A DNA stretch of 64,000 nucleotides from Halogeometricum limi (GTDB lineage Archaea > Halobacteriota > Halobacteria > Halobacteriales > Haloferacaceae), in the NCBI RefSeq assembly GCF_900115785.1, contig NZ_FOYS01000002.1, positions 496,001 to 560,000 on the forward strand, read 5' to 3'. Under the pieces are notes generated by a model. The model made no database searches. It saw only the letters and a program-made list of their open reading frames with translations, and had not been told where the DNA came from. The translations under genes and the position numbers were made by a program. Each line of letters opens with the position of its first letter. The first letter of the stretch is position 1. Shown here one piece after another: positions 15,819-23,632 of this stretch.

Positions 15819-16162
15819 CGACCGTCGAAGTCGGCGACGAGGGTGCGAGCGGTCTCACCGCCGTCGTCGTCGCCGTCGTCGAGATTCTCCTCGACGCCCT
15901 CGAACGCGAGGCGATACGGCGGATGGAGTCGGGGACCCTCACGGACGAGGAGATAGACCGCCTCGGGCGTCACCTCGCCACGCTCGAAGCGGACCTCGAA
16001 CGCATGAAAGAAGAGCAGGAGGTCGACGAGGAAGTCGACCGACTGCGCGGCGACCTGGATTCGCTCGTCACCGACGCACTCCATCAGGTCGACACCGACG
16101 GGCGACCCCGGACGACCGGTCGCACCGGCCCCTCGGCGAACGCGGGGGGAACCGATGAGTAG
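15815..16162 (+). CDS. gvpK: Gas vesicle protein GvpK
   Basis: A 115-residue GvpK: GLTAVVVAVVEILLDALERE and the helical RMESGTLTDEEIDRLGRHLA then LEADLERMKEEQEVDEEVDR match the family, a small alpha-helical accessory protein needed for vesicle formation. ATG 15815 overlaps the gvpJ stop (ATGA), and its end overlaps gvpL by 8 bp. Confidence 0.93.
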   Translation: MTTVEVGDEGASGLTAVVVAVVEILLDALEREAIRRMESGTLTDEEIDRLGRHLATLEADLERMKEEQEVDEEVDRLRGDLDSLVTDALHQVDTDGRPRTTGRTGPSANAGGTDE

Positions 16163-17012
16163 CGACGACTCCGGCGGCGGCGACGAATCCGCGTCGTCGA
16201 CTCGAAACGGGCGGTATCTCTACTGCGTCGTCCGACGCGACGACGACGCCGCGGCGTCGTTCGACGTGAGCGGCGTCGACGGCGCACCGCTCACGCTCGT
16301 CTCTGCGGGGGGCCTCTCGGCCGTCGTCCACGACAGGGACGAACCGTACGAATCCGACGAGACGACGCAGGTGAGAGACTGGCTGTACGACCACCAGTCG
16401 GCCGTCGAACGCGTCGGCGAGACGTTCGGGACGCCCGTCCCCTTCCGCTTCGACACCATCGTCCGCGGCGGCGACGAGGCGGTTCGCGCGTGGCTCGACG
16501 CGAACGCCGAGACGCTGAACGAGGCGTTGACGGCACTTGACGGCCGGTGGGAGTACCGCGTCGAAGTCGAGTGGGACCGCGAGGCCCTCGTCGACCGACT
16601 CACCGAAGACGACGAGCGACTCGCCGAACTCGACGACCGACTCGCCGACGCCTCGGAGGGGACGGCGTTCCTCGTAGAGAAGCAGTACGACCGACGGGTC
16701 TCCGAACTCGTCACCGAACGTCGCCGCACTCGGTCGGCGTCGCTCGACGAGGAACTCCGGCGACGGACGGCAGAGGTGGTCGAACTCGGCGACGCGCCGC
16801 AGACGCCGCTGACCGAGACGCCGTCCGGACCGACCGCTCGGTTCGCCGTCCTCGCGGACGACGACGAACGCGACGCCGTCGGGTCGTACTTGGACACCAT
16901 CGCCGACGAGGACGGCGCGTCGGTCCGGTACACCGGGCCGTGGCCGCCGTACACGTTCGCGCCCGACGCCTGCGCGCCGACGGGGGAGGATGGACCCGGA
17001 CCCGCCGAGTGA
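16155..17012 (+). CDS. gvpL: Gas vesicle protein GvpL
   Basis: A 285-residue GvpF/L-family protein. After a flexible head, GRYLYCVVRRDDDA begins the domain; the middle has GTPVPFRFDTIVRGGDEAVR, and the C-terminus VRYTGPWPPYTFAPDACAPT is the family ending. GvpL interacts with several accessory Gvps in published work on Halobacterium. ATG 16155 overlaps gvpK by 8 bp, and its 3' end overlaps gvpM by 23 bp. Confidence 0.93.
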   Translation: MSSDDSGGGDESASSTRNGRYLYCVVRRDDDAAASFDVSGVDGAPLTLVSAGGLSAVVHDRDEPYESDETTQVRDWLYDHQSAVERVGETFGTPVPFRFDTIVRGGDEAVRAWLDANAETLNEALTALDGRWEYRVEVEWDREALVDRLTEDDERLAELDDRLADASEGTAFLVEKQYDRRVSELVTERRRTRSASLDEELRRRTAEVVELGDAPQTPLTETPSGPTARFAVLADDDERDAVGSYLDTIADEDGASVRYTGPWPPYTFAPDACAPTGEDGPGPAE

Positions 17013-17250
17013 CGACGACGCCGTCGTCGACTTGGTCGACGTGCTCCTGCGAGAGGGGGCCGTCCTCGACGCCGACGTGGTCGTCACCGTCGCCGACGTC
17101 CCACTCGTCGGCATCAAACTCCGCGCGGCCATCGCCGGGATGACGACGATGACGGAGTACGGACTGTTCGCGGAGTGGGACGAACGGATGCGGGCGGAGC
17201 GTCACGAAGGTGGGCACCGGTCCGTCGAGAGCGCGGGGAATGAGATATAG
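16990..17250 (+). CDS. gvpM: Gas vesicle protein GvpM
   Basis: An 86-residue GvpA-like minor protein, last gene of the operon. Core LVDVLLREGAVLDADVVVTV and ADVPLVGIKLRAAIAGMTTM is very close to the GvpJ core. J and M are thought to help nucleate or cap the shell. ATG 16990 is inside the end of gvpL. A TATA box for the next gene (CTAAATAAG) starts directly after the stop. Confidence 0.92.
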   Translation: MDPDPPSDDDAVVDLVDVLLREGAVLDADVVVTVADVPLVGIKLRAAIAGMTTMTEYGLFAEWDERMRAERHEGGHRSVESAGNEI

Positions 17251-17280
17251 CTAAATAAGCACGGGAAAGAACGACGACTC

Positions 17281-18252
17281 GTGGTACGAACAGACGTGAA
17301 AAACTGGCTCTCCGCGAGCGTCGACGCCGTTCGTCGAGACCCGAAACGAGGGGCGTTGAACGTCGCCTACGACCTGTATCTCTCGTGTTGGCTCTTCGGT
17401 ACCTCGCGGTTCCCGCTGGGTACGAACGTCTTCTCGCAGGACTGGGACCTCCTCGTCGTTCTCGACGCGTGTCGGACGGACGTGCTCAGGGAAGTCGCAC
17501 ACGAGTACGACTTTCTCGAACCCATCGACACCCGGTGGTCGCTCGGGAGTGCCTCGATGGAGTGGATGACCAAAACGTTCACGAAGAAGTACGAGTCCGA
17601 CATCGAACGGACCGCGTACGTCTCGGCGAACCCGTACACGACGGGAGTGTTCAGCCATCGGACCGTGCCCCCGTCGAACCGTCGAATTCCCATCGCACCG
17701 ACGAACTACGGATCGGTCGACGTGGATACGTTCGCTCTGTTGGACGAGGTGTTTCGTTACGGGGTCGACGACGAACTCGGTGTCACGCCCCCGCGGACGA
17801 TGACCGACCGGACGATAGCGGCGTCACGTGAGGGTGACTACGACCGCATCGTCGCGCACTATATGCAACCGCACGAACCGTACATCGACGACGAAGTCGG
17901 TCTCGGCCCGCACGTCTTCGAGCGTCTTAGCAACGGTGAACTCGACCGAGACGAGGCGTGGGAATCGTACCGCGGGACGCTCCGGGTCGTCCTGGACGAG
18001 GTAGAACTCCTGTTGGAGAACGTGGACGCCGACCGCGTCGCCATCACGGCAGACCACGGGGAGGCGTTCGGCGAGTTGGGCTTCTACGGTCACACGACCG
18101 GGTTCCCGCATCCCGCCGTCAGACGCGTTCCGTGGGTGGAGACCACTGCCACCGACGAAGGGACGTACGATCCGATCGTCGACCCGCAGACCGACGCCGA
18201 CGACGGCGAGTTCGACGTCGGACAGCACCTACGCGACCTGGGGTACCTCTGA
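17281..18252 (+). CDS. Sulfatase/alkaline-phosphatase-fold protein
   Basis: A 323-residue alkaline-phosphatase-superfamily protein. LLVVLDACRTDVL near residue 60 gives the first metal Asp and the nucleophile region; HYMQPHEPYIDDE and ITADHGEAFGELGFYGH supply the other metal ligands. Many haloarchaeal members are thought to act on sulfated or phosphorylated glycans; no signal peptide is seen. Start GTG 17281 is preceded at about 25 nt by TATA box CTAAATAAG (17251-17259), so the message is leaderless and separate from the gvp operon. A GTG 15 nt later is the alternative start. Substrate unknown. Confidence 0.82.
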   Translation: MVRTDVKNWLSASVDAVRRDPKRGALNVAYDLYLSCWLFGTSRFPLGTNVFSQDWDLLVVLDACRTDVLREVAHEYDFLEPIDTRWSLGSASMEWMTKTFTKKYESDIERTAYVSANPYTTGVFSHRTVPPSNRRIPIAPTNYGSVDVDTFALLDEVFRYGVDDELGVTPPRTMTDRTIAASREGDYDRIVAHYMQPHEPYIDDEVGLGPHVFERLSNGELDRDEAWESYRGTLRVVLDEVELLLENVDADRVAITADHGEAFGELGFYGHTTGFPHPAVRRVPWVETTATDEGTYDPIVDPQTDADDGEFDVGQHLRDLGYL

Positions 18253-18324
18253 GCGACACGAGACGGCTCTGTTCTCTGCCCGAGTGAGCAACTCTCCCCT
18301 GTTCGAGGCGAAGGCGCGAGTGCG

Positions 18325-19710
18325 TCACTCCGCCGGACGAACGTTCTGGTTCACCCGGAAGAAGTTGTCCGGGTCGTACGTCGCTTTCACCTCGCGGAGT
18401 CGGTCGTAGTTGTCGCCGTACGTCGCGCGGATGCGTTCGTCTCCCTCCTCCATCATGAAGTTCACGTAGGACCCGCCGACCGTGTGCGGGTGAAGCGCCT
18501 CCCAGTAGTCGCGCGCCCACGCCGTCATCGCATCGACGTTCGCGGGGTCCGGGTCGACGCCGACGAGTACCATCGACCACGTGGCGTCGCGGTGGCGCCA
18601 CGCCGTCTCGTCGGCGTCGACGTCGTGGACTGCGCCGTCGATGGGGTACAGATGCATCGTCGACTGCGCCGTGGGCACCTCGGCGAACCGTCGGTGTTCC
18701 GCGACGGCCTCGTCGGTCAGTTCGCGGACGAAGTCGCCCTTCCAGTACCAGTGGTGTCCCTTCGGGTAGAACGGGTCGAACATCGACTGCAACGCCGGAT
18801 ACGGCATCGAGTCGACGTGCTCGAAGATCGGTTCGGCGACGTCGCGGGCGTCGCCGAGGAACGGTTCGATTCCGTCGGCGTCGTCGCCGAGGTAACACCA
18901 CATCAGTCCGCACATCTTCTCGCCCTGAATCGCCGCCGGGAACGGGTCGCCCGGCACCTCGCCGACCACGTAGAAGGCGTACACGTCTCTCGGCGCCTCA
19001 GCCTGCCACTCCCGGTACCACTCCATCGTCGCCTCCAGGTCGTCCAGCGACCAGAACATCGGCCCGGCGACGACGGCGTCCACCGGGTGGAGTCGGTACT
19101 CGAACGACGTGACGACGCCGAAGTTGCCGCCGCCGCCGCGAAGCGCCCAGAACAGGTCCGGGTTCTCGTCCTCGCTCGCGTGGACGAGTCGGCCGTCGGC
19201 CAACACCACGTCGGCGCTCAGCAGGTTGTCGATGGTCAGTCCGTACTTCCGCGTCAGGTAGCCGTGCCCCCCGCCGAGCGTCAGTCCGCCGACGCCGGTC
19301 GTCGAGATGATACCGCTCACCGTCGCGAGTCCGAACGCGTGCGTCGCGTGGTCGACGTCGCCCCACGTACATCCCGGTTCGACACGGACCGTCCGCGCGT
19401 CCGGGTCGACGCGGATGCCCGTCATCCCCGAGAGGTCGATGACGAGTCCGTCCTCGACCAGCGAGAGTCCGGGTCCGCTGTGCCCCCCGCTCCGAATCGC
19501 CGTCGTCAGGTTCTGCTGACGGGCGAAGTTGACCGCCGCCATCACGTCGCCGACGTCCGCGCACTGCGCGATGAGACGCGGTTGCTTGTCTATCGACGCG
19601 TTGTATATCGACCGTACCTCCTCGAACTCGGGGTCCTCCGGCCGGACCACCGCCCCCCTGAGTGATTGCTGTAGCTGCGCTATCGCGGCGTCGTCTGTTG
19701 CGGTTGCCAT
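18325..19710 (-). CDS. FAD-linked oxidase, berberine-bridge-enzyme type
   Basis: A 461-residue flavoprotein of the PCMH/BBE family. IRSGGHSGPGLSLVE places His77 where the covalent 8-alpha-histidyl FAD bond forms. GVGGLTLGGGHGYLTRKYGL is the dinucleotide contact, and RGGGGNFGVVTSFEYRLHPV follows. The C-terminal BBE segment (YWEALHPHTVGGSYVNFM, ATYGDNYDRLREVKATYDPD, NFFRVNQNV) completes it. The second covalent Cys of bicovalent oxidases is not present at the expected TVSGIISTTG. It would oxidise sugars or similar alcohols with O2; substrate unknown. No signal peptide. Confidence 0.9.
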   Translation of the reverse strand: MATATDDAAIAQLQQSLRGAVVRPEDPEFEEVRSIYNASIDKQPRLIAQCADVGDVMAAVNFARQQNLTTAIRSGGHSGPGLSLVEDGLVIDLSGMTGIRVDPDARTVRVEPGCTWGDVDHATHAFGLATVSGIISTTGVGGLTLGGGHGYLTRKYGLTIDNLLSADVVLADGRLVHASEDENPDLFWALRGGGGNFGVVTSFEYRLHPVDAVVAGPMFWSLDDLEATMEWYREWQAEAPRDVYAFYVVGEVPGDPFPAAIQGEKMCGLMWCYLGDDADGIEPFLGDARDVAEPIFEHVDSMPYPALQSMFDPFYPKGHHWYWKGDFVRELTDEAVAEHRRFAEVPTAQSTMHLYPIDGAVHDVDADETAWRHRDATWSMVLVGVDPDPANVDAMTAWARDYWEALHPHTVGGSYVNFMMEEGDERIRATYGDNYDRLREVKATYDPDNFFRVNQNVRPAE

Positions 19711-19898
19711 CGTGTGTCCCCTCTCGCGCTGTCGCCGTGGTTCGGCCCTCGGAGGCGTCGCTCGTGGCTGGCGCTAGTGATAGTACACCGTGCGGCGTGT
19801 TAGCTTCTATTGTGCATCTCGAGATGTTCTCGGAGAACAGAAAACCGGCGCGCAGTCCTCGCCGCGTCGTCGCCGCGAGCGAACTTCGTCGACCGAGA

Positions 19899-20519
19899 CT
19901 ACACGTAGCGCTGCCAGACGCCCTGCCGCTGGACGGTATAGTTATAGATTCCAAACACGTCCGACTGCGGTTCGTAACTCAACAGTTGGATGACCTCCCA
20001 CTGGAACTCCGTCGCAACCCGATTCGCGTTCAGTAGGACGTAGAGTATCCAGTGTGTCGTACCCTGTTCGTCTTGGTAGGGTACGAGCGCCCACTGGTGG
20101 CTCGTGACGAGTCCGTCGTCGGCGGAGAAGGAGAACCCTCCCGGTTGGTCGAGAATCGTATCACGATGTCCGATTCCGTGCCACGGGGCCGGAACCGACC
20201 CGAGACCGAACTTGTAGAACGCGTGTGTCCGCGTCGCTGGCACCCAGTCGACGTATTGGATGGGTTCGAAGTAATCCTGCTGGAACCACAACCCCTGCCC
20301 CGCGGTGAGCGTCCCGAGCAACTGCTGGAGCAACTCGTCGTTCGAACTCACCTGTGCGTTCGACACCGACCCTTCGAGCGTCGTATCCCCCGACTCGCGG
20401 GCACCCACCGGTGTTGCAACCGTACCGGACCCCAAGAGAAGGGGAGTCAGCGCTCCAACCGATTTCAGGAACGTTCGACGGTTCTGAGTGACTCGCCCCC
20501 GCTCCGTGCCACTTGACAT
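19899..20519 (-). CDS. Tat-exported orphan protein
   Basis: A 206-residue secreted protein of unknown function. The signal NRRTFLKSVGALTPLLLGSG is a textbook Tat peptide, with VGA-R at the likely cleavage. The mature domain is rich in Trp/Tyr/Gln (GQGLWFQQDYFEPIQYVDWV, FQWEVIQLLSYEPQSDVFGI), no Cys, no known motif. I chose ATG 20519 over an in-frame ATG at 20531 because the Tat motif then sits nearer the N-terminus; both are possible. Codon use is less GC-extreme than neighbours and the gene stands alone next to tRNA-Gly, hinting at acquisition. Confidence 0.7.
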   Translation of the reverse strand: MSSGTERGRVTQNRRTFLKSVGALTPLLLGSGTVATPVGARESGDTTLEGSVSNAQVSSNDELLQQLLGTLTAGQGLWFQQDYFEPIQYVDWVPATRTHAFYKFGLGSVPAPWHGIGHRDTILDQPGGFSFSADDGLVTSHQWALVPYQDEQGTTHWILYVLLNANRVATEFQWEVIQLLSYEPQSDVFGIYNYTVQRQGVWQRYV

Positions 20520-20701
20520 TACACCACACAATACGTCACCAGACCGATTGAAAGCGTATTGTGACTCTCCGAGAAATACTCGGGTTCAGAATTCTCAGCG
20601 AACGGAGGCGGACGCACGAGTAGTGCAGGCAGCAGAGACAGTGGCCGGAGTCGCCGAACGAGAACTGCAGCGGTCTCTCACGGGTGTGGGTGGTCAGAAG
20701 A

Positions 20702-20772
20702 TGCACCGGCTGGGAATCGAACCCAGATTATTGGCTTGGAAGGCCAAAGTCTTGCCATTAGACCACCGGTGC
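20702..20772 (-). tRNA. tRNA-Gly (anticodon TCC)
   Basis: The minus strand folds into a cloverleaf: acceptor GCACCGG/CCGGTGC with discriminator A, D-arm GTCTAATGGCAAGAC, anticodon loop CTTCCAA (TCC) on stem TTGGC/GCCAA, and T-arm CTGGG-TTCGATT-CCCAG. CCA is not encoded. The first 8 nt are part of a sequence duplicated 120 bp upstream (to the right). Confidence 0.96.
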
Positions 20773-20936
20773 TTGCTTCGCTCGCACCGTGCATCGACGG
20801 GCTGCGTCCATCTCAACACCGGTGCGCTCACTCACGTCGTTCGTTCGCGCACCGGGCCACCACCTCACCTCGTTCGGTGGTGACACCGGTACTCGCTTCG
20901 CTCGCACCGCGCATCGACGGACTGCGTCCGACTCGA
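20765..20936. repeat. Imperfect direct repeat flanking the 5' end of tRNA-Gly, with two hairpins between copies
   Basis: Segments 20765-20816 and 20885-20936 align without gaps at a 120-bp offset with about 6-8 differences (shared core TCGCTCGCACC then GCATCGACGG). Between them are a perfect 9-bp inverted repeat CCGGTGCGC/GCGCACCGG (20819-20827, 20847-20855) and a second stem CACCACC/GGTGGTG (20858-20864, 20876-20882). No open frame with convincing coding bias covers 20773-21029. It could be a decayed repeat element or local duplication next to the tRNA. Confidence 0.5.
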
Positions 20937-21029
20937 CAACGATGCTCGCACGTGCGCGCCCCAGCGGCGCGAACGACGCTCACTCCCCTCTTTTCGACGC
21001 CGGAATAAGGGTGTTACTCTTTCGTCTCG

Positions 21030-22094
21030 CTAGTCGTCGTCCGCGGGTTCGGCCTGCGGCGACTCGATGGGCGGCGCGCGCGCCTCCTCGAACTCCTCTG
21101 CGGCGGCGTGGATTCTGTCGCCGAGGCCGGGTACCTCGTCGAGGGAGACGTCGCCGTTCTCGCGGATATCCTCTAAACTGCGGGGGAACTCGCGCAGTTC
21201 GTAGTGGATGGCGAGGCCGGCCTGTGCGCCCTTGCCCATCGCGACGGGAATCTGGTTGTGGCCCGGCGTGAGGTCACCGACGGCGTAGACGCCGTCCGCG
21301 GACGTCTCCCCGTCGTCGTCGACGTCGACGGTGCCGTCGTCGTTGAGGTCACAGCCGAGTTGCTCCGCGAGGTCCGTGTTGTAGTTCGACCCGTACATCG
21401 GGAACCCGCCGCGGTACTGACGGACGGTTCCGTCCTCGAACTCGAACGACTCCAACCACCCGTTGTCGGACTTGTTCATCGACGTTATCTCCGCTTCGAC
21501 GACGTCGATGGGGTGCGCGCGGAGTCGCTCGTCCGTCTCGTCGCTCCACTCGGGGTCTTCGCCGCGGAGGAGGACGTCGACTTCGTCGGTGAAGTTGAGC
21601 ATGATCATCGCCACGTGGGCGGCGGACTCGCCGGTGCCCATCACGAACACCGGGCGGTCGACGAACATGTACGCGTCGCAGTGCAGGCAGTAGTGGAGTC
21701 CCTTGCCCGTCCGCGGAACCGGCGGTTCCGGGCGTTCGTCGTTGAAGCCCATCCCGAGGACGACGCGGTCCGCGACGAACTCGTTACCGTTGCCGACGAG
21801 GTGGAACCGGCCGTCGTCGAGACGCGTCGCATCGGTGATCAGGTCCTGCACGTAGTCCGCGCCGTAGGACTGAATCTGCTCGCGGGCGGTCTGCAGGAAC
21901 TCGTTCCCCGAGACGTCCTCGGTGACGCCGATGACGTTGTGCGTGTCGAGCATCATCGCGGCGCGGCCGCCGCCGCGGTCCACGACGGCGGTGTCGTGTC
22001 CGAGTCGCGCCGTGTACAGCGCCGTCTGAAGACCCGCCGGACCGCCGCCGACCACTACCACTTCGTACTCCTCGGCGTCGTCGATATCGCTCAT
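21030..22094 (-). CDS. Thioredoxin-reductase-like FAD/NAD(P) oxidoreductase
   Basis: A 354-residue flavoprotein. VVVVGGGPAGLQTALYTARL (GGGPAG at 16-21) binds FAD; YCLHCDAY gives the redox CxxC (C136, C139); VFVMGTGESAAHVAMIML is the NAD(P) motif; GVYAVGDLTPGHNQIPVAMG is the C-terminal FAD motif. Such enzymes pass electrons from NAD(P)H via the disulphide to thioredoxin-like partners or disulphide-containing proteins. The acidic C-terminal tail is typical of halophiles. Convergent with nothing close; no thioredoxin gene adjacent. Confidence 0.9.
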   Translation of the reverse strand: MSDIDDAEEYEVVVVGGGPAGLQTALYTARLGHDTAVVDRGGGRAAMMLDTHNVIGVTEDVSGNEFLQTAREQIQSYGADYVQDLITDATRLDDGRFHLVGNGNEFVADRVVLGMGFNDERPEPPVPRTGKGLHYCLHCDAYMFVDRPVFVMGTGESAAHVAMIMLNFTDEVDVLLRGEDPEWSDETDERLRAHPIDVVEAEITSMNKSDNGWLESFEFEDGTVRQYRGGFPMYGSNYNTDLAEQLGCDLNDDGTVDVDDDGETSADGVYAVGDLTPGHNQIPVAMGKGAQAGLAIHYELREFPRSLEDIRENGDVSLDEVPGLGDRIHAAAEEFEEARAPPIESPQAEPADDD

Positions 22095-22185
22095 TCTACC
22101 TCCCGATTACCGCCGTATCTTCTTAAACGCAAAGCACCATTGCAGGCGGTCCGACCAGCCGTCGGGTGCTACCACGCCACGAGGT

Positions 22186-22896
22186 TCACGAGGGGTCCGG
22201 CCGGTCGGCGTCCGCGGGCGCGACGACGGCGTAGCAGTTTCCGCTGGAGACGAACGACTCGACCACGGAGAGCGTCGACTCGTCGAGGTCGGCCGCGAAC
22301 TCCTCTGCGTCGTAGATGTGGTAGTAGCGCGGGACGCGTTCGCCGCCGGGGAGCGTCCAGTCCACCGTCGTGTCGAACCCCGCGTCGGCGTCGAAGCGGT
22401 CGTGTTCGACGGACCACGCGCTGACGAGGGCGCGACCCCCGGGGGCGAGGACGCGCGCGAGTTCCGAGAGACTCGCGACGCGCGACGCACGGGGCCGGAG
22501 GTGGTGCAACGTGGCGACGTAGACGGCCAGCGAGACGCTGTCGTCTCGGAGGGGGAGCGAGGCGGCGTCGCCGTGGACCAAGTCGGCGTCGAACCCGCGT
22601 TCGCTCGCGCGCTCGCGGGCCTGTTCGAGGAGTCCCCGACTCGCGTCGAGGGCGACGACCCGGTCCACGCGGTCGGCCATCTCCTGTGCGTGCCGGCCGT
22701 TGCCGCACCCGAGGTCCAGTCCGACCGACGGGCCGACGGTGCCGTCGGCGACGGCACGCGACGCGTAGTCGTCGAGGAACGACCGGACCTCGGGCCACGG
22801 ATACTCGCGCGTCGAGGAGAAGTGTTCGGCGATTCGGTCGTACGTCTCGTGCGGCGTCTCGGCGTCCGACGGACCCGACCGGTCGTCGCGGGACAT
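22186..22896 (-). CDS. SAM-dependent methyltransferase, Trm9-like
   Basis: A 236-residue class I methyltransferase. Motif I VGLDLGCGNGRHAQEMADRV and DADLVHGDAASLPLRDDSVS give SAM binding; YVATLHHLRPRASRVASLSE is the post-motif. The N-terminus TYDRIAEHFSSTREYPWPEV matches Trm9/ALKBH8-type tRNA wobble-uridine methyltransferases, so a tRNA role is an inference. A generic small-molecule methyltransferase is the alternative. ATG 22896 gives the expected N-terminus. Confidence 0.82.
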   Translation of the reverse strand: MSRDDRSGPSDAETPHETYDRIAEHFSSTREYPWPEVRSFLDDYASRAVADGTVGPSVGLDLGCGNGRHAQEMADRVDRVVALDASRGLLEQARERASERGFDADLVHGDAASLPLRDDSVSLAVYVATLHHLRPRASRVASLSELARVLAPGGRALVSAWSVEHDRFDADAGFDTTVDWTLPGGERVPRYYHIYDAEEFAADLDESTLSVVESFVSSGNCYAVVAPADADRPDPS

Positions 22897-22958
22897 AGCC
22901 GTCAGGAGACGGGCCGGCTACTAAGCGTCCACGGCTCGGGGACGTGGTCTTCGGTGAA

Positions 22959-23483
22959 TCAGTCGTCCGCGTCGAGGATTCTGAGAGTGACACTCCACTC
23001 GTCGATACCGAACAGTCCGAACGTGTCACAGACCCACAACGCGGACTCGTCCGAGGGAAACACTCGGCCGAGACGAACTCGAGAGAGTTCCCAGTCGGCG
23101 ACCTCGAACAGGCCGTCGTAGAGGTAGTTCCCCTCGAGGAACTCGACGGGGTGGATGTGACGAACGTGGTCGGTTCGGTGCGCGCTCGGGTTGTTCGGAT
23201 ACGGACACCGAATCTCGACCGTTCCGCCGGGTTCGACGATTCGAGCCACTTCCCGGACGGCGTCGGTCGCGTTCGGGAGATGTTCCAGGACGTTGTCCAT
23301 GAGTGCGTGGTCGAACGCGTCGTCCTCGAAAGGCCACGGCGTCTCGGTGAGGTCTTGGTTCACGTCAGGTTCGACGTCGTCACCACCGACGCCGGTCTCG
23401 CCAGGGCGGTAGTCGACATTGACCCATCCGTCTCGAACATCGTCTCCACATCCGAGGTTGACACGCCGTTCGGCCGCGCTCAT
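22959..23483 (-). CDS. Class I SAM-dependent methyltransferase
   Basis: A 174-residue short methyltransferase: RVNLGCGDDVRDGWVNVDYR (motif I), HALMDNVLEHLPNATDAVRE and ARIVEPGGTVEIRCPYPNNP. The NLGCG...GWVNVD pattern is frequent in proteins near glycan and cell-surface genes. TATA-like GATAATATAA (near 23541, minus strand) lies about 60 nt upstream of ATG 23483, leaving a short leader that carries an inverted repeat. Target unknown. Confidence 0.83.
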   Translation of the reverse strand: MSAAERRVNLGCGDDVRDGWVNVDYRPGETGVGGDDVEPDVNQDLTETPWPFEDDAFDHALMDNVLEHLPNATDAVREVARIVEPGGTVEIRCPYPNNPSAHRTDHVRHIHPVEFLEGNYLYDGLFEVADWELSRVRLGRVFPSDESALWVCDTFGLFGIDEWSVTLRILDADD

Positions 23484-23518
23484 CGGCCGTGCACCCGACC
23501 GTCGAAGTCGTCTCTGCG

Positions 23519-23539
23519 CACTCGTTTCATGAGCGAGTG
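23519..23539. promoter_or_regulatory. Inverted repeat CACTCG-N9-CGAGTG upstream of a methyltransferase gene
   Basis: Perfect 6-bp arms at 23519-23524 and 23534-23539, directly downstream of the AT-rich TATA element TTATATTATC (23541-23550 as read on plus) and near the expected transcription start of the minus-strand gene. Position suits an operator or a leader hairpin. Confidence 0.3.
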
Positions 23540-23632
23540 GTTATATTATCCGTGGTTAAATCTTCCCAATCCGTCGACATAGTCGAAACGGTACTTAGTA
23601 GGCGAACCGAGCAGCGTTCGACAATCGAAGAC

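Noticed and set aside
20488-21271. Plus-strand frames over tRNA-Gly
   Set aside because: They run through the tRNA and repeats, with no coding-like composition.
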